From Pseudomonas sp. Irchel s3h14 (GTDB lineage: Bacteria; Pseudomonadota; Gammaproteobacteria; Pseudomonadales; Pseudomonadaceae): a stretch of DNA of 64,000 nt. The stretch lies in NCBI RefSeq assembly GCF_900187425.1, contig NZ_FYDJ01000016.1:1-64000 (forward strand). Reading direction: 5' to 3'. The position numbers and the translations under genes were made by a program. The stretch's first letter is position 1, and each line of letters opens with the position of its first letter. The notes below the pieces were generated by a model. That model had not been told where the DNA came from. It did not search any database and saw nothing but the letters and a program-made list of their open reading frames with translations. This document shows, piece after piece, positions 8,703-18,308 of the stretch.

Positions 8703-8809
8703 GATCGTTCCCACGCTCTGCGTGGTAATGCATCAATGGACGCTCTGCGTCCGCTTTTGGGACGCGGAGCGTCCCGGGCTGCATTCCCACGCGGAGCGTG
8801 GGAACGATC
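8703..8809. repeat. GATCGTTCCCACGC palindromic element, copy 2
   Basis: Full-length copy with GATC termini between iolH and iolG. One arm has TGGTAATG where other copies have TGGGAATG. It lies within the iol operon and could fold in the transcript. Confidence 0.9.
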
Positions 8810-8819
8810 ATTACGGGGG

Positions 8820-9845
8820 TTAGCCGTAGAAGTGTGGGCGGTCAGGGAGAGCAACTTTGACGATTGCCCCGCTGTTCTGTGCTTCGATGCACGCGTCTGC
8901 TGCGACGGCAGCGGCGAAGCCATCCCATGCCGATGGGCCGCCAACTTGGCCAGCGCGCACACCATCGATGAACGCCTGCAACTCGACGTCGTACGCCGCA
9001 ATAAACCGATCCTTCCAGTCCATCAGAATCGCGTTGGACAACTTCGCCCCGCTGCGCATCTGAACCTGCGACGGCTCGGGCAGTTTGGCGATGCCGGTCT
9101 CCCCCACCACTTCGCACTGGATGTCGTAGCCGTATTGGCAATTAACGAACACTTCCACGTCGATGCGCGTGCCCTTGGCGGTTTCCAGCAGCACGATCTG
9201 TGGGTCTTTCAAATGCGCGAGGGCCTTGCTGCTCTTGCGCGGGAACACCACTTGCACCGACACGTAATCGTCATCGAGCAACCAGCGCAACACATCCAGC
9301 TCATGGATCAGCGTGTCGGTGATCGCCATGTCGGTCTTGTAGTTTTCACCCACTGTCGGGTTGCGGTGCGCGCAGTGCAGCATCAATGGCTCACCAATCT
9401 GACCGCTGTCGATCACGGCTTTCAGTGCCCGATAACCTTCGTCATAAGGGCGCATGAAACCGACCTGGACCAAGCGTTTGCCGTGGGCCACTTCGGCCTC
9501 GACAATCTTGCGGCAGCCTTCAGCGGTGACCGCCAGCGGCTTCTCGCAGAACACCGGCTTACCCGCCGCAATCGCCGCCAGCACGAACTCTTCGTGGCTC
9601 GGGCCCCAGGAGGTGACGAGGATCGCTTCGACTTCTGGCGCCTTGATCAGCGCGTGGCCGTCGGGATAGACCTCGGCGGTTAGTTTCAGGTCTGAAACGA
9701 CCTTCGCGGCTTGCTGCAAGTTGATGTCGGTTACAGCTACTACCTGGCTATTGAGCAAGGTCTGACTGCAACGACGGATGTGATCCTGGCCGATGGCCCC
9801 GGTGCCGATGACGCCGATCCGCAGTGAATTAGAGAGCAATGACAT
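8820..9845 (-). CDS. iolG: Inositol 2-dehydrogenase
   Basis: A 341-residue Gfo/Idh/MocA dehydrogenase. The Rossmann motif GTGAIGQDH is at residues 13-21, the family EKP motif in FCEKPLAV near residue 100, and the catalytic-region sequence GFMRPYDEGYRALK follows near 130. It oxidises myo-inositol to 2-keto-myo-inositol (scyllo-inosose), the first catabolic step. The length agrees with IolG proteins (about 337-344). The start at 9845 has AGGAG eight bases upstream; upstream in-frame codons read MPLKPTTNF and overlap that site. It follows iolD by 42 bases in the same operon. Confidence 0.9.
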   Translation of the reverse strand: MSLLSNSLRIGVIGTGAIGQDHIRRCSQTLLNSQVVAVTDINLQQAAKVVSDLKLTAEVYPDGHALIKAPEVEAILVTSWGPSHEEFVLAAIAAGKPVFCEKPLAVTAEGCRKIVEAEVAHGKRLVQVGFMRPYDEGYRALKAVIDSGQIGEPLMLHCAHRNPTVGENYKTDMAITDTLIHELDVLRWLLDDDYVSVQVVFPRKSSKALAHLKDPQIVLLETAKGTRIDVEVFVNCQYGYDIQCEVVGETGIAKLPEPSQVQMRSGAKLSNAILMDWKDRFIAAYDVELQAFIDGVRAGQVGGPSAWDGFAAAVAADACIEAQNSGAIVKVALPDRPHFYG

Positions 9846-9887
9846 GAAGATTCTCCTGTGAAAATTTGTTGTTGGTTTCAGGGGCAA

Positions 9888-11819
9888 TCAGTACTGACGG
9901 GCCTTGGCCAGTCGTTCATTCAGGGTCTTGGCCACTGCATCGGTGCGGGCGCTGGTGGAGACTTGCGCCACGCCGACCCGCCACCACGACAGGTATTTGT
10001 GAATCATGGTTTTGGGCAGAACCTTGATGTCGATCAGCGTCGACACCGTCTGCAATCGCGCATCGGCCAATGCCGCTTGCAGTTCTTCAACCGTGTTCAC
10101 CTTGTAGGTCTTGCAGCCATAAGCCGCCGCGCTCATAGCGAAATCCACCGGCACAAAACCGCCGTCGAGCTTGCCGGTTTCCGGGTTGCGGAACCGGAAC
10201 TCGGTGCCGAAGCTGTCCATGCCGTGTTCCATCTGCAGGTTGTTGATGCAACCGAAGGTCATGTTGTCGAGCAACACCACGTTGATCTTGCGCCGCTCCT
10301 GAATCGAGGTCGCCAGCTCGGAATGCAGCATCATGTAAGAGCCGTCGCCAACCAGCGCGTAGACCTCTCGATCCGGCTCGGCGAGTTTCACGCCCAGCGC
10401 GGCGTTGACCTCATAACCCATGCAGGAATAACCGTACTCGACGTGATAGGTGTTCACCCCCTTGCTGCGCCAGCTGCGCTGCAAGTCACCGGGCAGGCTG
10501 CCGGCGGCGGCGACGATCACGGCATCATCGGCGAGGGTTTCATTGAGCACGCCGAGCACGCGGCTCTGGGTCAGGCAGGAACCGGTCAGCTCGATGAATT
10601 CGCGCAGCACCGCCGGGTCCATGTGGTCGTTGATTTCCGGGATGAAGTCTTTGCTCTGGTATTCGACCTGATAGATACGGTCGACTTCCTCGTCCAGTTG
10701 CGCCTTGGCCTGACGCGGTTGATCGCCCCATGCCGAACGGTAATCGCCCAAGGCTTCAGCCAAGGCTTGCAAGCCGACTTTGGCGTCCGCCAACAGTTGC
10801 ACGCCGTCGAGTTTCAAGGCATCGCAGGGGCTGATGTTCAGGTTGAGAAATTGCACATCCGGATGCTGGAACAGGGATTTCGACGCGGTGGTGAAATCGC
10901 TGTAGCGGGTGCCGACACCGATGATCAGATCCGCATCCCTGGCCAACAGGTTCGCGGCCAGGCAACCGGTTTCGCCAATGCCGCCAACGTTCAGCGGATG
11001 ACTGGACACCACCGCACTCTTGCCGGCCTGGGTTTCGGCGAAGGGAATATCGAAGCGCTCCGCAAACGCCTGCAAGACGGAATTGGCGCCGGAGTATCTG
11101 ACCCCGCCACCGCAAATGATCAGCGGCTTGCGCTTGCCTTTGAACAGCGCCAGCGCATCACCCAGCATCGCTTCAGTCGCCGGACGACGCTCGATGCGGT
11201 GCACGCGTTTTTGCAGGAAGTAATCGGGGTAGTCGTAGGCCTCGGCTTGCACATCTTGTGGCAAGGCCAGGGTCACCGCGCCGGTTTCGGCGGGGTCGGT
11301 GAGCACACGCATGGCGTGGATCGCTGCCGTCATGAGTTGCTCGGGACGGTTGATGCGGTCCCAGTATTTGCTCACGGCCTTGAATGCGTCGTTGGTGCTG
11401 ATGCTCAGGTCGTGGAACTGCTCGATCTGTTGCAGCACCGGGTCCGGTTGGCGGCAGGCATAGACATCGCCGGGCAACAGCAGCAAGGGAATGCGGTTGG
11501 CGGTCGCCGTCGCGGCAGCGGTCAGCATGTTCGCTGCGCCCGGGCCTACTGATGAGGAGCAGGCGTAGATCTTGCGCCGCAGGTGTTGCTTGGCGAAACC
11601 GATGGCCGCGTGGGCCATGCCTTGCTCGTTGCGCCCCTGATGGACGATCAGGTCGCCGCTGTCCTGCTCCAGGGCTTGGCCCAGGCCCAGCACGTTGCCG
11701 TGACCGAAAATGGTAAAGATCCCGGCGACGAATTTGCTTTGAACCCCATCGACCTCGATGTACTGGTTATCGAGGAATTTCACCAGGGCCTGGGCCATGG
11801 TCAGTCGTGTCGTAGTCAT
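9888..11819 (-). CDS. iolD: 3D-(3,5/4)-trihydroxycyclohexane-1,2-dione hydrolase
   Basis: A 643-residue thiamine-diphosphate enzyme that opens the ring of diketo-inositol to give 5-deoxy-glucuronate. It has the three-domain TPP fold: the N-terminal pyrimidine-binding domain with FGHGNVLGLGQAL and the conserved Glu region, a central domain, and the C-terminal TPP motif GDGSYMMLHSE...NMTFGCINN around residues 480-510. The length fits IolD. The start at 11819 is preceded by GGAAGG at good spacing. It lies between iolI and iolG; the gap to iolI holds a palindromic repeat. Confidence 0.93.
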   Translation of the reverse strand: MTTTRLTMAQALVKFLDNQYIEVDGVQSKFVAGIFTIFGHGNVLGLGQALEQDSGDLIVHQGRNEQGMAHAAIGFAKQHLRRKIYACSSSVGPGAANMLTAAATATANRIPLLLLPGDVYACRQPDPVLQQIEQFHDLSISTNDAFKAVSKYWDRINRPEQLMTAAIHAMRVLTDPAETGAVTLALPQDVQAEAYDYPDYFLQKRVHRIERRPATEAMLGDALALFKGKRKPLIICGGGVRYSGANSVLQAFAERFDIPFAETQAGKSAVVSSHPLNVGGIGETGCLAANLLARDADLIIGVGTRYSDFTTASKSLFQHPDVQFLNLNISPCDALKLDGVQLLADAKVGLQALAEALGDYRSAWGDQPRQAKAQLDEEVDRIYQVEYQSKDFIPEINDHMDPAVLREFIELTGSCLTQSRVLGVLNETLADDAVIVAAAGSLPGDLQRSWRSKGVNTYHVEYGYSCMGYEVNAALGVKLAEPDREVYALVGDGSYMMLHSELATSIQERRKINVVLLDNMTFGCINNLQMEHGMDSFGTEFRFRNPETGKLDGGFVPVDFAMSAAAYGCKTYKVNTVEELQAALADARLQTVSTLIDIKVLPKTMIHKYLSWWRVGVAQVSTSARTDAVAKTLNERLAKARQY

Positions 11820-11873
11820 GCTTGCACCTTCCTTTGAAGCTAAATCCGGTGTGTGCTGTGAAATGCGATCAAC

Positions 11874-11963
11874 TGTGGGAGCGGGCTTGCTCGCGAAGGC
11901 TGTGTGTCAGGCGACATCAATATTGGATGTGCCGCCGTCTTCGCGAGCAAGCCCGCTCCCACA
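11874..11963. repeat. TGTGGGAGCGGGCTTGCTCGCG-type palindromic pair (REP-like)
   Basis: Two inverted copies of a ~24-bp palindromic unit (11874-11897 and 11940-11963) are separated by a GTGTGTCAGGCGACAT-type spacer. The pair lies between iolI and iolD inside the operon. It is the same family as 16139, 20134, 26989 and 44301. Confidence 0.85.
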
Positions 11964-11991
11964 TTGGATCTCCATCAACCTGATAACAGTG

Positions 11992-12813
11992 TCAGGCCAG
12001 GGATTTTTGCAGGTGTTCCATGCTCGCGCCGATCGCCTGCTGGATATCCGCCAGGCCATGGACGCTGTCGGCAAACGGTTCGAACGACAGGTAGCCGCTG
12101 TAACCGCTGCCGAGCAAGGTGTCGATCTGCGCCGCGTTGCCGAGGATGTCGCCCTCGCCCACCAGCACCCGGTGGCCGTCGCGAATGGTCGCCAACGGTG
12201 CCTCGGCATCCTCGACACCGGAGATGTGCACCAGCCCGGTCAGCTCGGGGAAGAACTCATGCTCGCTGGCCAGGTGATGGTGAAAGGTGTCGTGAACCAG
12301 ACGGAATACATCCAGCCCGCCGATGGCGGCGATCGCGTCCACTGCCGTGCGTTTACGGCGCAGCGAGCACTCTTCGAAACCCAGCGGTTCGATGAAACCG
12401 AGAATGCCGTGTTCGCGCAGGATCGGCGCCAGTTCAGTCAACGCCGTGCGCAGACCCGAAGCGCGTGCGGCCTCGTTACGCGGGTCGGCACGGTCGTTGA
12501 GCGGGCACATGACCAACCCTTGAGCGCCGCAATTACGTGCATAAGCGGCCAGCTTCAAGGCTTGTGCACGGCGCTCGTCATTCCACACATCAAACGGATA
12601 CAGCGCGTTGATCGACAGCACGGCAATGCCTTTGGCGGCACACAACTCCCGGACGCGCTCGGGCGCGGTGCCGTCTTCGATCTCGATACCTTTAAGGTCG
12701 TTGCGAATTTCGATGGCGTCGGCCTTGAGGGTCACCGCCAACTCGATGAACGCCGGCAGGGACAAACGTGGGGCGACCATACGGTTCAGGGCGAAACGCA
12801 GGGGTTTGCTCAT
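11992..12813 (-). CDS. iolI: TIM-barrel inosose isomerase
   Basis: A 273-residue sugar isomerase of the AP-endonuclease-2 TIM-barrel fold. It has ALNR near the N-terminus, ADAIEIRNDL (about 30-40), LSINALYPFDVWND (about 70), FIEPLGFEECS (metal Glu, about 145), LVHDTFHHH (about 178), and the C-terminal YLSFEPFAD. These blocks align in order with B. subtilis IolI (IEIR, LALNALVFFN, ALEFVGHP, LVLDSFHFH, VSVELF), the 2-keto-myo-inositol isomerase that diverts to D-chiro-inositol metabolism. The start at 12813 gives MSKPLRFALNR; the longer frame lacks support. It follows iolA by 25 bases. Confidence 0.72.
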   Translation of the reverse strand: MSKPLRFALNRMVAPRLSLPAFIELAVTLKADAIEIRNDLKGIEIEDGTAPERVRELCAAKGIAVLSINALYPFDVWNDERRAQALKLAAYARNCGAQGLVMCPLNDRADPRNEAARASGLRTALTELAPILREHGILGFIEPLGFEECSLRRKRTAVDAIAAIGGLDVFRLVHDTFHHHLASEHEFFPELTGLVHISGVEDAEAPLATIRDGHRVLVGEGDILGNAAQIDTLLGSGYSGYLSFEPFADSVHGLADIQQAIGASMEHLQKSLA

Positions 12814-12838
12814 TATTGTTGTTCTCCGCACAGGTGAA

Positions 12839-14341
12839 TTAGTTGGCCGTCGGCATGCTGAATTCAGGGCCTTTGGCAATGCTGTCAGGCCAGCGCTGCA
12901 TCACGCTTTTGTAGCGGCTGTAGAAGCGGATGCCTTCTTCGCCGTAAGCGTGGTGATCGCCGAACAGCGAGCGTTTCCAGCCGCCGAAAGAGTGCCAGGC
13001 CATCGGCACCGGAATCGGCACGTTGATGCCAACCATGCCGACCTTGATCGTACGGGCGAAGGCTCGGGCGATGCCGCCGTCGCGGGTGAAACAGGACACG
13101 CCGTTGCCGAACTCATGGGCGTTGATCAACGCGACGGCGCTGGCGAAGTCCGGCACCCGCACGATGCCCAGCACCGGGCCGAAAATTTCCTGTTGGTAGA
13201 TGCTCATCTCGGTCGTGACGTTATCGAACAGCGTGGCGCCGACGAAGAAGCCGTTCTCGGCGCCCGGCACCTTGAAGTTGCGGCCATCGACAATCAGCTG
13301 CGCGCCCTGGGCCACGCCTTCATCGATGAAACCTTCGACTTTGGCCTTGTGCTCGGCAGTCACCAACGGCCCCATGTCGCTGTCGCCCTTCAGGCCGTTG
13401 CCGACTTTCAGTTGATCGATACGCGGTAGCAGTTTGGCAATCAGTTGGTCGCCGACATCGCCCACCACTACGGCAATCGAAATCGCCATGCAGCGCTCGC
13501 CAGCCGAGCCGTAAGCGGCACCAATCAAGGCATCGGCCGCTTGATCCAGATCCGCGTCAGGCATGACGATCATGTGATTCTTCGCCCCGCCCAGTGCCTG
13601 CACACGCTTGCCGCGGGAGGTGGCTTGCTGGTGGATGTACTCGGCAATCGGCGTCGAGCCGACAAAGGAAATCGCCTCGATGTCCGGGTGTTGCAGCAAC
13701 GCGTCGACGGCGGTCTTGTCACCCTGAACCACGTTGAACACACCGTCCGGCAAACCGGCTTCGCTCAACAATCGGGCCATCAGCAAACTGGCGGACGGAT
13801 CGCGCTCGGACGGCTTGAGGATGAAGCAGTTACCGGTGATCAGCGCCAGCGGGATCATCCACAGCGGCACCATCACCGGGAAGTTGAACGGCGTGACGCC
13901 AGCGCACACGCCCAGCGGCTGACGCAGGTTCCAGTTATCGATGCCGCCGCCGATGTTGTCGCTGAACTCGGTTTTCAGCAGGTTCGGCGCACCGCAGGCG
14001 TACTCGACGATTTCAATGCCCCGGGTGACTTCGCCCTTGGCGTCGGAAAACACCTTGCCGTGTTCGCGGCTGATGATTTCTGCCAGCTCATCGTGATGTT
14101 GGTCGAGCAATTCCTTGAACTTGAACATCACCCGCGAACGGCGCAGGGACGATTGTTCGGACCAGGCCGGAAACGCTTTCAGGGCCGAGGCGACGGCTTC
14201 GTCTACGGTCTTCTGGCTGGCCAGCCCGACTCGCGCCTGGACGCTGCCGGTGGCCGGGTTGAAGACATTGCTGAACCGTTCGCTGCTGCTGTCTTGCACT
14301 TGACCGTGGATGTAATGGCCGATGATCGGGGCGTTGCTCAT
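12839..14341 (-). CDS. iolA: CoA-acylating (methyl)malonate-semialdehyde dehydrogenase
   Basis: A 500-residue aldehyde dehydrogenase, the MmsA/IolA type. It converts malonate semialdehyde from inositol (or methylmalonate semialdehyde from valine) into acetyl- or propionyl-CoA, using NAD and CoA. Visible features are GVTPFNFPVMVPLWM (about 150-165), the nucleotide site FVGSTPIAEYI and the catalytic cysteine in GERCMAIS near residue 285. The length matches the family (about 500). Its position between iolB and iolI favours the inositol role, though a second mmsA copy with mmsB elsewhere in the genome is typical of Pseudomonas. Confidence 0.92.
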   Translation of the reverse strand: MSNAPIIGHYIHGQVQDSSSERFSNVFNPATGSVQARVGLASQKTVDEAVASALKAFPAWSEQSSLRRSRVMFKFKELLDQHHDELAEIISREHGKVFSDAKGEVTRGIEIVEYACGAPNLLKTEFSDNIGGGIDNWNLRQPLGVCAGVTPFNFPVMVPLWMIPLALITGNCFILKPSERDPSASLLMARLLSEAGLPDGVFNVVQGDKTAVDALLQHPDIEAISFVGSTPIAEYIHQQATSRGKRVQALGGAKNHMIVMPDADLDQAADALIGAAYGSAGERCMAISIAVVVGDVGDQLIAKLLPRIDQLKVGNGLKGDSDMGPLVTAEHKAKVEGFIDEGVAQGAQLIVDGRNFKVPGAENGFFVGATLFDNVTTEMSIYQQEIFGPVLGIVRVPDFASAVALINAHEFGNGVSCFTRDGGIARAFARTIKVGMVGINVPIPVPMAWHSFGGWKRSLFGDHHAYGEEGIRFYSRYKSVMQRWPDSIAKGPEFSMPTAN

Positions 14342-14385
14342 TGATCGTGTTCTCCGTGCAGAGGTTGGAATTCAGGCTTTTTAGT

Positions 14386-15195
14386 TCAGAGATCAAGCAG
14401 CCAGCTGTGCTGCGGATCGTTATGGAACTGCCAGACACGTTTCGGGCCGGCCATCACGTTCAGGTAGTACGACTCGTAGCCGTACGGCACGCTGACCGGG
14501 TGATAGCCCTTGGGCACGACCACGAGGTCGCTGTTTTCCACGGCCATGGCCTGATCGATGCTGCGATCGTCGGTGTAGACCCGTTGGAACACGAAGCCCT
14601 GGGGCGGGTTGATCTGGTGGTAATAGGTTTCTTCGAGAAAGCTCTGGTGCGGCAGGTCGTCGGTGTCGTGCTTGTGCGGCGGGTAGCTCGAGGAGTGACC
14701 CGACGGCGTACGCACTTCCACCACCAGCAGCGAATGGGCCGGCTCGGTGTCCGGCAGAATGTCGCAGACGTATCGGGTGTTGGCGCCTTTACCGCGCACG
14801 CTACGTTTCATGGTGTCGGGTTTGATCAGCCGTGGACCGAGGCCGTTGGTGGTCGAACCGGGCGCGGCGCATACAGCGATTTGCACATCGCTGAGCGCGA
14901 CCACTTGCGCCTGACTGCCGGGTGGCAAGTACGCGGCGAAGGGTGATTTGTCTTCGAACACCGACTGACGATCACCAATGTTGTCCCAGTCGAACGCACC
15001 CTGCCCCGGCGCTTCGCCCTTGATGCTGACTCGACCGCTGAGCAGCACCAGGCACAGTTCTTTATCACCGGCCGACACCGGCAGGGTTTCGCCCAGGCTC
15101 AAGCGGTAAGCAGCGAAGCCGACGTATTCCAGCTCACCTTTACCCAGCTCGACCATGGTCCGGCCACGGGCGTTGCTTTTGACCAGCAGGCTCAT
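14386..15195 (-). CDS. iolB: 5-deoxy-glucuronate isomerase
   Basis: A 269-residue bicupin metalloenzyme that converts 5-deoxy-D-glucuronate to 5-dehydro-2-deoxy-D-gluconate. Cupin metal residues are seen in SSYPPHKHD (about 170), the Glu in FLEETYYH (about 188) and KGYHPV (about 232). The start at 15195 gives MSLLVKSNARGRTM. Its ATG overlaps the TGA of iolE by four bases, implying coupled translation. The length is as expected for IolB. Confidence 0.93.
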   Translation of the reverse strand: MSLLVKSNARGRTMVELGKGELEYVGFAAYRLSLGETLPVSAGDKELCLVLLSGRVSIKGEAPGQGAFDWDNIGDRQSVFEDKSPFAAYLPPGSQAQVVALSDVQIAVCAAPGSTTNGLGPRLIKPDTMKRSVRGKGANTRYVCDILPDTEPAHSLLVVEVRTPSGHSSSYPPHKHDTDDLPHQSFLEETYYHQINPPQGFVFQRVYTDDRSIDQAMAVENSDLVVVPKGYHPVSVPYGYESYYLNVMAGPKRVWQFHNDPQHSWLLDL

Positions 15196-16085
15196 AATGC
15201 AATCCTCTCGTCGAGCAGCGCACGCAAGGTGTCGTAGCCTTTTTTGGCATAGACATAACTCGGCGCCACCGCCGGATCCTGTTCGGCTTCGACCACCAGC
15301 CAGCCGTGGTAACCGGCCGCCAGCAGCACGTCGAGCAAGCCGCCGAAATCGATGTCGCCATCGCCGGGCACGGTGAACGTGCCGTTGATGATGCAGTCCG
15401 GGAAGCTCCACAGATTGTTGCGCGCCAGTTGCACCACCGGTTTGCGCACGTCCTTGAAATGCACGTGGCAGATGCGTTCGATGTGTTTGCGCAGCACCTG
15501 CAACGGTTCGCCGCCACCCATGTAGCAATGGCCCGAATCGAACAGCAGGCCGACTTCACTGCCGGTCAACGCCATCAACTTGTCGATGTCTGCCGGGGAT
15601 TCGACGTAGGCGCCCATGTGATGGTGGTAGGCCAGGCGCACGCCTTGGGACAGGGTGAAGCGCGCCAGTTCGGTGAGCTTGTCGGCGTATTCCTGCCAGG
15701 CTTGTTCGGTGTGGAAACGCGGGCGTTCAACCAGCGGGATGCGCTGACCTTGAATGGAGTCAGCGACTTCACCGTACACCAGCACCTTGGCGCCGTTCTT
15801 CGCCAACAGCTCGACATGGCTGCCGATGGCGTCGATTTCTTCGGCCACCGAGCGGCGGGCCAGACGACTGGAATACCAGCCGGACACCAGCGCCAGGTCG
15901 TAAGGGCGCAGTACATCGCCGACACCCTTGGCGTCTTTGGGGAATTTGCCGTTGAGTTCGAAACCTTCGTAGCCGATTTCCTTGCCTTCACTCAGGGCGG
16001 TGCTCAGCGGCGTCTCGCCACCGAGGGACGGCAGGTCGTCGTTGCTCCAGGAGATCGGGTTGATGCCAATTCGAATAGCGGGCAT
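15192..16085 (-). CDS. iolE: Myo-inosose-2 dehydratase
   Basis: A 297-residue TIM-barrel enzyme that dehydrates scyllo-inosose to diketo-inositol. It begins MPAIRIGINPISWSNDDLP, a hallmark of IolE, and contains GYEGFELNGKFP (about 40), LAYHHHMGAYVE (about 150), LLFDSGHCYMGGG (about 190), HVHFKDVRKPV and the C-terminal GWLVVEAEQDPA. The start at 16085 follows from family alignment; the longer frame runs into a palindromic repeat. It is followed, with a four-base overlap, by iolB. Confidence 0.93.
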   Translation of the reverse strand: MPAIRIGINPISWSNDDLPSLGGETPLSTALSEGKEIGYEGFELNGKFPKDAKGVGDVLRPYDLALVSGWYSSRLARRSVAEEIDAIGSHVELLAKNGAKVLVYGEVADSIQGQRIPLVERPRFHTEQAWQEYADKLTELARFTLSQGVRLAYHHHMGAYVESPADIDKLMALTGSEVGLLFDSGHCYMGGGEPLQVLRKHIERICHVHFKDVRKPVVQLARNNLWSFPDCIINGTFTVPGDGDIDFGGLLDVLLAAGYHGWLVVEAEQDPAVAPSYVYAKKGYDTLRALLDERIAL

Positions 16086-16138
16086 GGCTGCACCTTTTAT
16101 TGTTTTACACAAATCAGTAAGACCGGCACGGAACCCCT

Positions 16139-16228
16139 GTGGGAGCGGGCTTGCTCGCGAAGAGGCCGGCACATTCAACATTTTTGTCGCCTGACACACC
16201 GCTTTCGCGAGCAAGCCCGCTCCCACAT
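16139..16228. repeat. TGTGGGAGCGGGCTTGCTCGCG-type palindromic pair
   Basis: Inverted pair of the REP-like unit with a spacer containing GTCGCCTGACACACC, located between iolC and iolE in the operon. The spacer is shared, inverted or direct, with the copies at 11874 and 26989, so the element moves as a pair. Confidence 0.85.
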
Positions 16229-16246
16229 TGGTACTGCGGTGTTTCT

Positions 16247-18184
16247 TCAGGCCCGGGCCGTGCGCCAGGCGTCGATCAGTTCGACAAACGTCCCCTGCAC
16301 CTGGCGGATCAACGTTTCATCGTCGATTTCACCGGCCATCCACGCGCGGCTCGGTTCCTGGAAAATCGTCCGGCCGACTGCAAACCCACGGCAAGTCTGG
16401 CTCTGGCTGGCCTGCTGAAACCCTTCGGCCAACGCCGCCGCTGGCGCATTCAGCCCCAGCAACACCACGCCACGGCAGTACGGATCACGCTCCTGAATCA
16501 GCTCGTCGAGTTGCTTCCACTCTTCGGCACTCTGCGCTTCGATCTTCCACCACGCCGGGTAAATGCCCAGGTTGTAGAGGCGTTTCAGCGCTCGATACAA
16601 CACGTCCGAATGGGTCGACGGATGATCCTTGGGCGGGATGATTTCCAGCAGCAGTTCATGACCGCTGACCTGGGATGCCTGATACAAACCCTTGATCTGT
16701 GCTTCCTGTTCCAGTCGCAGCAGCGGCTCGTCGTCGGGGTGAAATTGCACCAGGCACTTGATGATCTGTTCCTGCGGCCAGGCAATCAGGTTGCTGCCGA
16801 TGGAGCGCCCATGTTCGAAGGCCAATGGCCGCGAACCCTGCACTTCCACCGGACGCGCCACCCACCAGCCGCGACCGGTGGCGGCGTTCAGCGAGTCCTG
16901 GCCAAAACGTTGATCGGCCAGCAGCCCGACATCGGCGTCGATGCCTTGCTTGCGCAAATCGGCTTCGACCCTCTCCACGGCTTTGATAAACAGTTGCTTG
17001 AGTTCGCCGATGGCGTTCAGGTCGCGACCGCCCTTGTGCGCCAGTTCCACCAGTTGCCCGCGATGGTCGAAAGCAAAAATGAACAGTTGCTTCCACTGTT
17101 TGCGCGGCACACTGACCTGATGCAGACGCTGCAACACCGCGTCCTGATCCGGCCGAGTAATCGGCACCGGGCTGTTAAACAGATAGTCGAGTTCGGCGCG
17201 GGTCGGCATGGCCGGGGCGCAGGCATGGCGCGACACCACCAGACCGCCGCAGGCATTGGCCAACTGGCAGCAGCGCTCGTCGCTCGCATCCTCCAGCCAG
17301 CCGCTCAAGAAACCGGACATGAACGCATCGCCGGCCCCCAGCACATTCAACACTTCCACCCGAACGCCGGGGTAAATGGCGCCGTCCTCGAGACGTGCCG
17401 GGATCACCCCGTGAATCACCGTGCAGCCTTGCGGGCCGAGCTTGACCACCAGGGTCGCCGCGCTCAGGCGCCGCACATTACGCAGCGCGGTGAGCAAGTC
17501 CTCGGAACCGCCGGCAATCAGGAATTCTTCTTCCGTGCCGACGATCAGGTCGAAACGCGGGAGGATTTTCTGCACGTGCTGGCTGACGTTCTGGTCGGCA
17601 ACGAAACGGGTTTCGCCGTCGGCCTTGCCGGCCAGGCCCCAGAGTACCGGGCGATAGTCGATATCCAGCACCCGTTTGACGTTGTGCTTCTCGGCATAGT
17701 CCAGCGCCTGGATGCTCGCCTTGTAGACGCCGTCGGTGGAGAAATGGGTGCCGGTGATCAGCAAGGCTTTGCTGGAAGCGATGAAGGCTTCACTGATGTC
17801 TTCAGCCCGCAGCGCCATGTCGGCACAATTTTCACGGTAGAAGACCAACGGAAAGGTTTCACGATCCTTGAGGCCCAGCAGGACCATGGCGGTCAGGCGT
17901 TCCGGATCGACCTTGATGCCGCTGACATCGCAACCTTCGCGGGTCAGGGATTCAACGAGGAAGCGGCCCATGTGGTCGTCCCCTACCCGGCTCAGCATCG
18001 CCGATTTCAGACCCAGCCGCGCCGTGCCGAAGGCGATGTTGGCGGACGATCCACCGAGGTATTTGGCGAAGCTTGAAACATCTTCCAACCGCGCCCCGAC
18101 TTGCTGCGCATAGAGATCGACGCCCAGGCGCCCCAGGCAAATCAGATCCAATTGACGCCCACTGGCAAAACGAGTCTGGCCCAT
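16247..18184 (-). CDS. iolC: Fused 5-dehydro-2-deoxygluconokinase / DUF2090 aldolase-like protein
   Basis: A 645-residue two-domain protein. Residues 1 to about 330 form a PfkB carbohydrate kinase: substrate motif FAKYLGGSSANIAFG near 40, and the catalytic GAGDAFMSGFLSG near 280. Residues from about 345 to the end are a DUF2090 domain (IFAFDHRGQ ... VLLGLNAP ... GFAVGRTIFQEP), which is thought to act as 6-phospho-5-dehydro-2-deoxygluconate aldolase in place of IolJ. Together these would phosphorylate and cleave the deoxygluconate to malonate semialdehyde and DHAP. The fusion is common in proteobacterial iol operons. The start at 18184 has AGGAG six bases upstream. It is the first gene of the operon, opposite the RpiR regulator. 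Confidence 0.9.
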   Translation of the reverse strand: MGQTRFASGRQLDLICLGRLGVDLYAQQVGARLEDVSSFAKYLGGSSANIAFGTARLGLKSAMLSRVGDDHMGRFLVESLTREGCDVSGIKVDPERLTAMVLLGLKDRETFPLVFYRENCADMALRAEDISEAFIASSKALLITGTHFSTDGVYKASIQALDYAEKHNVKRVLDIDYRPVLWGLAGKADGETRFVADQNVSQHVQKILPRFDLIVGTEEEFLIAGGSEDLLTALRNVRRLSAATLVVKLGPQGCTVIHGVIPARLEDGAIYPGVRVEVLNVLGAGDAFMSGFLSGWLEDASDERCCQLANACGGLVVSRHACAPAMPTRAELDYLFNSPVPITRPDQDAVLQRLHQVSVPRKQWKQLFIFAFDHRGQLVELAHKGGRDLNAIGELKQLFIKAVERVEADLRKQGIDADVGLLADQRFGQDSLNAATGRGWWVARPVEVQGSRPLAFEHGRSIGSNLIAWPQEQIIKCLVQFHPDDEPLLRLEQEAQIKGLYQASQVSGHELLLEIIPPKDHPSTHSDVLYRALKRLYNLGIYPAWWKIEAQSAEEWKQLDELIQERDPYCRGVVLLGLNAPAAALAEGFQQASQSQTCRGFAVGRTIFQEPSRAWMAGEIDDETLIRQVQGTFVELIDAWRTARA

Positions 18185-18308
18185 GCTGGCTCCTGTTATT
18201 TTTATCAGCCTGCGTTCGGGGCGGTGGCCGCACCGAACACTCTTGGTGGATGCAGACTAAAACGTCCGGGACCGAACAATCAATAATTATTCCAAATATT
18301 TTTTACGT

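Noticed and set aside
16247..18184. Suspicion that the IolC-DUF2090 fusion is an assembly error
   Set aside because: The fusion is frequent in proteobacterial iol operons and the frame is clean.
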